From Epiperipatus broadwayi (taxonomy: Eukaryota; Onychophora; Udeonychophora; Euonychophora; Peripatidae), in NCBI GenBank assembly GCA_028023455.1, contig JAQFVV010006272.1, positions 229,501 through 293,500 of the forward strand: a stretch of 64,000 nucleotides of DNA, written 5' to 3'. Positions 57,990 through 64,000 of this stretch are shown here, piece after piece. The notes beneath the pieces were generated by a model. It searched no databases. It worked only from the letters and a program-made list of their open reading frames with translations, and was not told the DNA's origin. A program made the position numbers and the translations under genes. How positions within the stretch are numbered: the first letter of the stretch is position 1; each line of letters begins with the position of its first letter.

Positions 57990-59920
57990 TTTTTTCAAAT
58001 AGTTGAAGGACTACCTTGCAATAAAAAAAATTTGCCTAATGCAACAGTACATATGGACAAGATCATACATAAGTCCGGTGCTGTGTTACCCATACTTATC
58101 AAAGGTCTTTATGACACTTGAAACTGACATAGTTGTATATATAGAATATAATATGATTCACCCTATTACCTGCATTTTAATAATAAACTTCAGACCCATG
58201 ATATATTCATTCTATCAGTACATTGTTTTGGACCATTGGAAAATGAGTATGCCTTTCCAAACCAGCCAATTTTTCATTAAAGTTGTTACTATGAAAACTT
58301 TTATCACCCTGGATTTCATGAAATTTCTGTATTCATCTTGAGTTATCTTTCCACTACACTGTATATTCATGATCTGGACAATATATCCCACATGATATAT
58401 ACTGTAAAAACATTTGTATCCAATTTCCAGTGCCTTTCACTAAAAAAACCTAGGCTACATCTGATCTAATCAACCTCCAGCCTATATACTTAAAAAAATA
58501 ATCAATGACCAAATTGAGCTATAGATTCTTCTATTATTATCACTTCTACAATTTTCCAAAAAGGGCTCCTCCACCAGTGAAGCAGCCCTCATCTTTATTA
58601 ACAATTCTGACATCAGTTCAAAAAAATAAACAAACAGTCCCATTGCAGTTCAGCTTGACTTACAAGCAGCTTCTCCTTCTGTTTCAATTAACCTACTTAT
58701 TCAAATGCTTTCTAACATCACCACATTGCCTAATCTATTATACCTAATTATCAACCTACTTCTGAACTGTGAGTTACACATCATCTTAATGATAAAAATT
58801 CTTCATCCTTTAATCCCATGCAATAAACCTCACAATGATCAGCCTTAAGCTCATTATTATAAATCCTCTTTTACAACACATAATAAAATTACTGGAATCC
58901 AAATTCCACAAACCCAGCAATACATCCCCTACATAGTCAATATAGATCACATCACTTTTTTTTTGCCTTCTCACAAACAACTTTCCATATTATAAACATT
59001 CATTGTAACTGCATAGCAGCCTACAAGCTGCAATTTAATCCCAAAAAACTTCTGCATGGACTCTATCCACAATATATTTATGTTCCCAAGCTTTCAAAGG
59101 AAAACCCACTCCATTCTTTAAGGCTCCCTTAATATGAGACACATAATACAAATCAAGTTACAAGATTCTGTTCTGCAAATTATTAACTCACTTTCTAAGG
59201 CATATCTATCAATTTATTCCAAGAAATACCTACTCAATACTCTTGCTATGACCAAAATCACATATTATCCACCTATTATTAAATTTTTAAAGATATTTAT
59301 TTTTGCTATTAACTCCATATGCAATAAATTGCTTTGAAATTACAAGATCATATCAAATATTCATCAAATGACTCAATCATCAGACTTTGTATAATGGTCT
59401 AGGCTTGCACAGCATCTGAGTGTTCTATGCATAATAAGGCATTAAAATAATAGAAGCTATTACCAACTGTTTCCAAAGCTGCCAGTGCCTGTGGAAAGTA
59501 ATCCCTTCAGATAAACCTCATCCTTCAATGTCATATATCACAGATCTTATTCATTCAATCCAAGGTACCACCAACCAGGTCATCCTCTCCCACAATTCCA
59601 AGTGCACTAACTGTCAAAAATAGAACCTGTTTTATTAAGACTCTATAAATGATTACTCCCTCCCCATGCTTGGAATAAATAATCCTTGTCTTTTCCACCA
59701 ATTTAAAAAATGGGCACTAGACCCAAAGTTTTTTGACTTTCTAATTAGATTCAATCTACAAGTGCTTCCAACATTTTTTGTGGTATTTTGTACAAAAATA
59801 TGGAGAATATTCTGTGACCTATGCCATGAAGCTGAGGAGACTCAACAACATCATCTTAATGAATGTCAAACACTAAACTCTATATGGCAAATTGTTAGAT
59901 GCCTATAGGCAGAATTCCAT
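57990..59920 (+). pseudogene. Decayed LINE ORF2 with C-terminal zinc site
   Basis: Plus-strand frames, broken often, show an AYKLQFNPKKLLHGLYPQ segment near 59,020-59,075 (the L-FNP-KC-L block after the RT palm). A DSVLQIINSLSKAYLSIYS-like thumb region at 59,165-59,220 follows. Then come RFNLQVLPTFFVVF (59,745) and CDLCHEAEETQQHHLNEC (59,814-59,868), a C-x2-C...H-x4-C zinc site preceded by the 'LN-LPT' motif. This is the RT-end layout of LINEs with C-terminal fingers. The sequence upstream of about 58,900 is assigned by continuity only. Confidence 0.6.
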
Positions 59921-60550
59921 GCACCACATAACTCAGGTCTTCCAAGGAATAAGAATTTCTGCAGTACATGCAGTAACATTTATCCTGTTTGTCTTCTGAT
60001 GTTACCATTGCATCTTCTTGTAAGGAAACAACACGAGGAAGCACCTGGCTACATATATCAATAAATTAAATGAGATAAAAGCATGTAGAACAATATAGCT
60101 TTTCTGAACAATTTTGTGGCCACCTGTCACTCATTAGAGAGCAGTCCAACCTATAAGCTGCCACTACCACAATAGGCAGTCTAACAATATTTTTGAATAT
60201 TTTATTTGCTTTATAATATAACTAAATACATGGAAAACTATGTACCAGATGCTCATTACAATAGGTCAATACCACAGAAGGCTATCTAACTGGATCAATC
60301 AAACTCAAGGTAAATGAACTTTAATTCAAAGGTTATGAACAATACTTTTAGACAATACTATGTCATACAAAAAAAATATCATTAACAACAATCATATATA
60401 ATTACCAATGTTCATATAATTGAACTATAATCAGCAATATTAATCAAATTTATGTAATAACAACAATGATTATACTTGAAATGCCTTGTAACCCTGGAAA
60501 AACCCTTGTAAAACCTATGTATCATATCTTCTGGTCAATGAAATATATTT
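59921..60550. other. AT-rich spacer, perhaps LINE 3' sequence
   Basis: No further coding blocks. Could include the 3' UTR of the preceding LINE. Confidence 0.45.
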
Positions 60551-60558
60551 TTAAAACA

Positions 60559-61242
<684 letters not shown>

Positions 61243-61288
<46 letters not shown>
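61243..61288. repeat. (TA)n microsatellite
   Basis: About 22 TA units; a second, shorter run at 61,699-61,723. Confidence 0.95.
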
Positions 61289-61289
<1 letters not shown>

Positions 61290-61291
<2 letters not shown>

Positions 61292-61693
61292 AGTTTAAAA
61301 TATGGACCAAAATTGCAAAGGTAATAATAATGTATGAGCTTCCATTTTTTAAGACCATAATAAATCATGTATATCGTTTGAATTTCAATTATAATGATGC
61401 AAAAATATTGCAAACTGAAAAAAATAACATAAAAGGAAAATAAAGGAAGCTATACTAATATATAAATGCAAGCAAATCTTAATCAATAGGTAGGCAGCAA
61501 ATGTTAAGATCACAGAATTATGGGAAGATTACCCTTTCAAAGAATTAATTGACAAAGACTACAATGATAGTTGAAAGCCCTCCTAAGTGTTGAACATATT
61601 TTTTGTTTTTTTTTTTCAAAATTTTTGATTACTGTATTTACTAATATTTAATTATAAGATTACATATCTTATTTTGAGGGAATACACACATCA

Positions 61694-61724
<31 letters not shown>

Positions 61725-64000
61725 CTAACCCAGTATTTAGAAATTAGTTAATTTATTTATTTGCACTTTTCACCCAGGACACTAATTTTTCATGTTGTTG
61801 TTAAGGCAACCAAAATAAAACAAATATCCACTAATTTGCCAATATGATCTAAAATACTTTTCATATAATACAATTGTACATTCAATTCTCTTAAGCCATG
61901 CCACGATTGTAATAACAACAATAATTGATCACTTATTAATTTAAAAAATAATTATAATAATATTAATCTCAGGGTTCTTTGTTTCATGTAAGGAAATGCT
62001 CGGCGGTATTGTGTTGTCGCATATGACTGGCATTCTGGTCGGCTATAGGAAACATTTATTTTACTTAAATTCAATGTGTCTTCATCTCTCATATCAACTG
62101 CTATATTATTTAAAGAGATGATAATTCTATTCAATAATGACGTATAATTTTGAATAACACAGCCCTTTTTTCCAGAATCTCAGTCAGAATAATAAAAAGA
62201 CAAGGGTGCTTTTTGTGTCCTTCCATCATCCATGACAACACAATCATATAACTAAGATTTATTACTTAGACAATTTAACTAAATGGGAATGGAATAATGT
62301 GCAACCAAAGTTAATGGTTTGAAAAAAAATTCATTTTTTTTTTTTTTTTTACACAAAGGTGAATGTTTAGTCTTAAGTTTTCAACTCCATAAATAATTAT
62401 CATTAAACTAAAATATAATGACATATTCCGATCTGCTTAAATTTATTTCTCTGGTTTATTAAGTTTTTAAGGGTTTGAAATCATTTCGGACTCAAGAAAA
62501 GGTTTTGCAAATATTGTGCAAACACTTATATTTAGCATATAAAAACAAAAAAAATGAATCTACAACAAATTTTAACAAGACTATAATTTATTATTATCAC
62601 AAAAAAATATATGAACATTTATTCAATAATCCCATAGTAATACAAAAATGTAAAATATAACTGATATTAATCTGTATACTCTTTTGGTTATGGACTAGAG
62701 GTTACTACTTCTCCTGTATGCAATCATATGGATTGATTAACTACAAGTACATTTCATTACCAATACATTAATTATTAAATTTTGGTAACCTTGTAGAAGC
62801 TTTTATTCAAAATTATTGACTAACTATTTTTTTTTTAAATGATTAATCCAATCATATGCAATACGCAAAATATTAAATTTATTTTTAATACATTTACTTT
62901 GTTTATGGTCTTTAATGGGATAACCTATTCTAATTATAGGCCAGTTATCAGAAGTTACACTTACCATCTTACATTTAACTTAATGCTAACTTAAGTTATG
63001 ATACAAATTTTATTCATACGTATAATTTTAAATATGAGTATTATTTAATTACTAACCAGAATTAAATATTGCATTTGAATATTCCTTCAGTAAATAAGCG
63101 TTTCAAATTACGCAATTTTAATTACTTTCTCCATTGATTTACTTGTCAAATACTAGCAATATTTAGCAGCACAATACAGATATTGATCCTAGTTACTAAC
63201 GCACTATTTATACTAAAGTGGATCTTGAGGAACTAACACCTCCAATATAACCTTTATCTTGCCCGAACTTTCAAAATTAAGCACAATAATCAACACCTTC
63301 CATGGTGGAGCTATCTTTATTTTCACATGAGGAATATGGAATAACCACGAAGATCTGTAAAGTAATCTACTATATTAAAATATTTTGGTGGTTTCTTGCC
63401 TCTTACTTGGGCATACAACGAACACACACCAAATACAATCCTCTCCTGGGATTTAAACGAATGAAGCATACTAAATGCTAGATAAATTCTTGATCGTCCT
63501 ATCTATGAGAATCGATCACTTGGGCTATAAACATACCCGAACATTATATTTAAAATCTTCCTCTCATGGAAAACAAAGCTTTTGGGGAGATCATTTTTCT
63601 TCCCACAAAATAAATACATTATAATTATTACCTATGCGAATATTAATTAAGCATATACCAATGCTATATCTGGGCAGGATAAGTAAATACACTGATTATA
63701 ATAAATTTATGTTACCGTGTATACTTTGATCAACATCTGAAATCAATGGACATCATAGAATAAAAGTATAATAATTTTAATTTTAATAAAGGAACATTCA
63801 AAAATAGTTGGTAGCATACTATCTTAAACTAAATAAAGTGGATGTGTTATTTAAGAATAATTAGGAATAAATTCCTCAATTAATACAGTATAAATTCGTT
63901 TCAAAACTTTAACAAGAAATATTTTGTTATAGCATTTCTTTTTTTTTTTTTTTTTTTTTAGTTACTTCTGATAATTTTCAATATTTATTTTACCCCTTAA
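61290..64000. other. AT-rich stretch without recognisable genes
   Basis: Open frames at 61,952-62,134 (minus) and 62,475-62,660 (plus) have no motif. Poly-T runs at about 62,335-62,350 and 63,939-63,959. 63,180-63,560 is slightly less AT-rich, but nothing could be identified. Confidence 0.5.

Noticed and set aside
57792-58121. Poly-Ile/Met frame, also 60,522-60,962 on both strands (poly-Tyr, poly-Ile)
   Set aside because: Translation of trinucleotide microsatellites.

Overview
This is an AT-rich, gene-poor stretch of an animal nuclear genome. No complete host gene, rRNA or intact tRNA gene could be supported. Nearly all recognisable content is fossil or fairly young transposable elements set in AT-rich filler with long (TA)n, (TAA)n, (TAG)n and (GAT)n microsatellites. 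The mix (Penelope-like retroelements with GIY-YIG endonucleases, several non-LTR retrotransposons, hAT elements including a SPIN-like copy, TA-target MITEs, a tRNA-type SINE) fits a metazoan. An invertebrate, possibly a mollusc, is my guess, but the sequence does not prove it.

Layout. 1-1640: copy A of an unidentified dispersed repeat, cut by the window edge. 2.2-2.7 kb: LINE 3' end with a purine-rich tail. 2.8-4.14 kb: MITE copy 1. 5.04-5.30 kb: suspicious homopolymer tract. 5.3-10.95 kb: AT-rich filler. 10,957-11,964: DNA transposon with 8-bp target duplications and a decayed zinc-finger-like segment. 12,235-12,532: hAT MITE. 15.3-17.8 kb (-): decayed LINE with recognisable reverse transcriptase (RT) blocks. 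18.4-20.15 kb (+): decayed Penelope-like element (PLE). 20.6 kb: LINE 3' end. 23,609-26,293: full-length SPIN-like hAT with a broken transposase. 26.38-26.97 kb: two tandem units of a ~250-bp repeat, with a third unit inverted at 49.0 kb. 28.1-29.1 kb: LTR- or promoter-like island and a possible integrase relic. 30.0-31.1 kb: PLE 3' end and a SINE relic. 33.4-34.1 kb: degenerate satellite. 34,978-35,845: MITE copy 2, inverted.

The densest region is 37-43.7 kb. It holds a head-to-head palindrome of two PLE endonuclease ends (37.03-37.90 kb), then two nearly identical PLE copies in inverted orientation (38.22-39.78 kb on -, 42.41-43.54 kb on +). These flank copy B of the repeat seen at position 1, now inverted, and a short GC-richer open reading frame (41,624). 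The right PLE copy keeps a 350-codon open frame. 46.2-48.25 kb (-): zinc-knuckle ORF1 relic. 50.2-51.0 kb (+): LINE ORF2 end. 51.4-53.4 kb (-): another PLE. 57.1-57.65 kb (-): LINE 3' end with a TAA tail. About 58-60 kb (+): decayed LINE ORF2. The rest, to 64 kb, is AT-rich filler and microsatellites.

The most notable signal is a small RNA-like motif downstream of PLE endonuclease sequences, seen at seven places: TGA-n-GR, a short stem whose bases differ between families but still pair in most copies, then GAAA (often GAAAGTRCTT). It resembles a hammerhead ribozyme core but has a consistent one-base offset. The SPIN-like element and the inverted PLE/repeat composite are the next most interesting.
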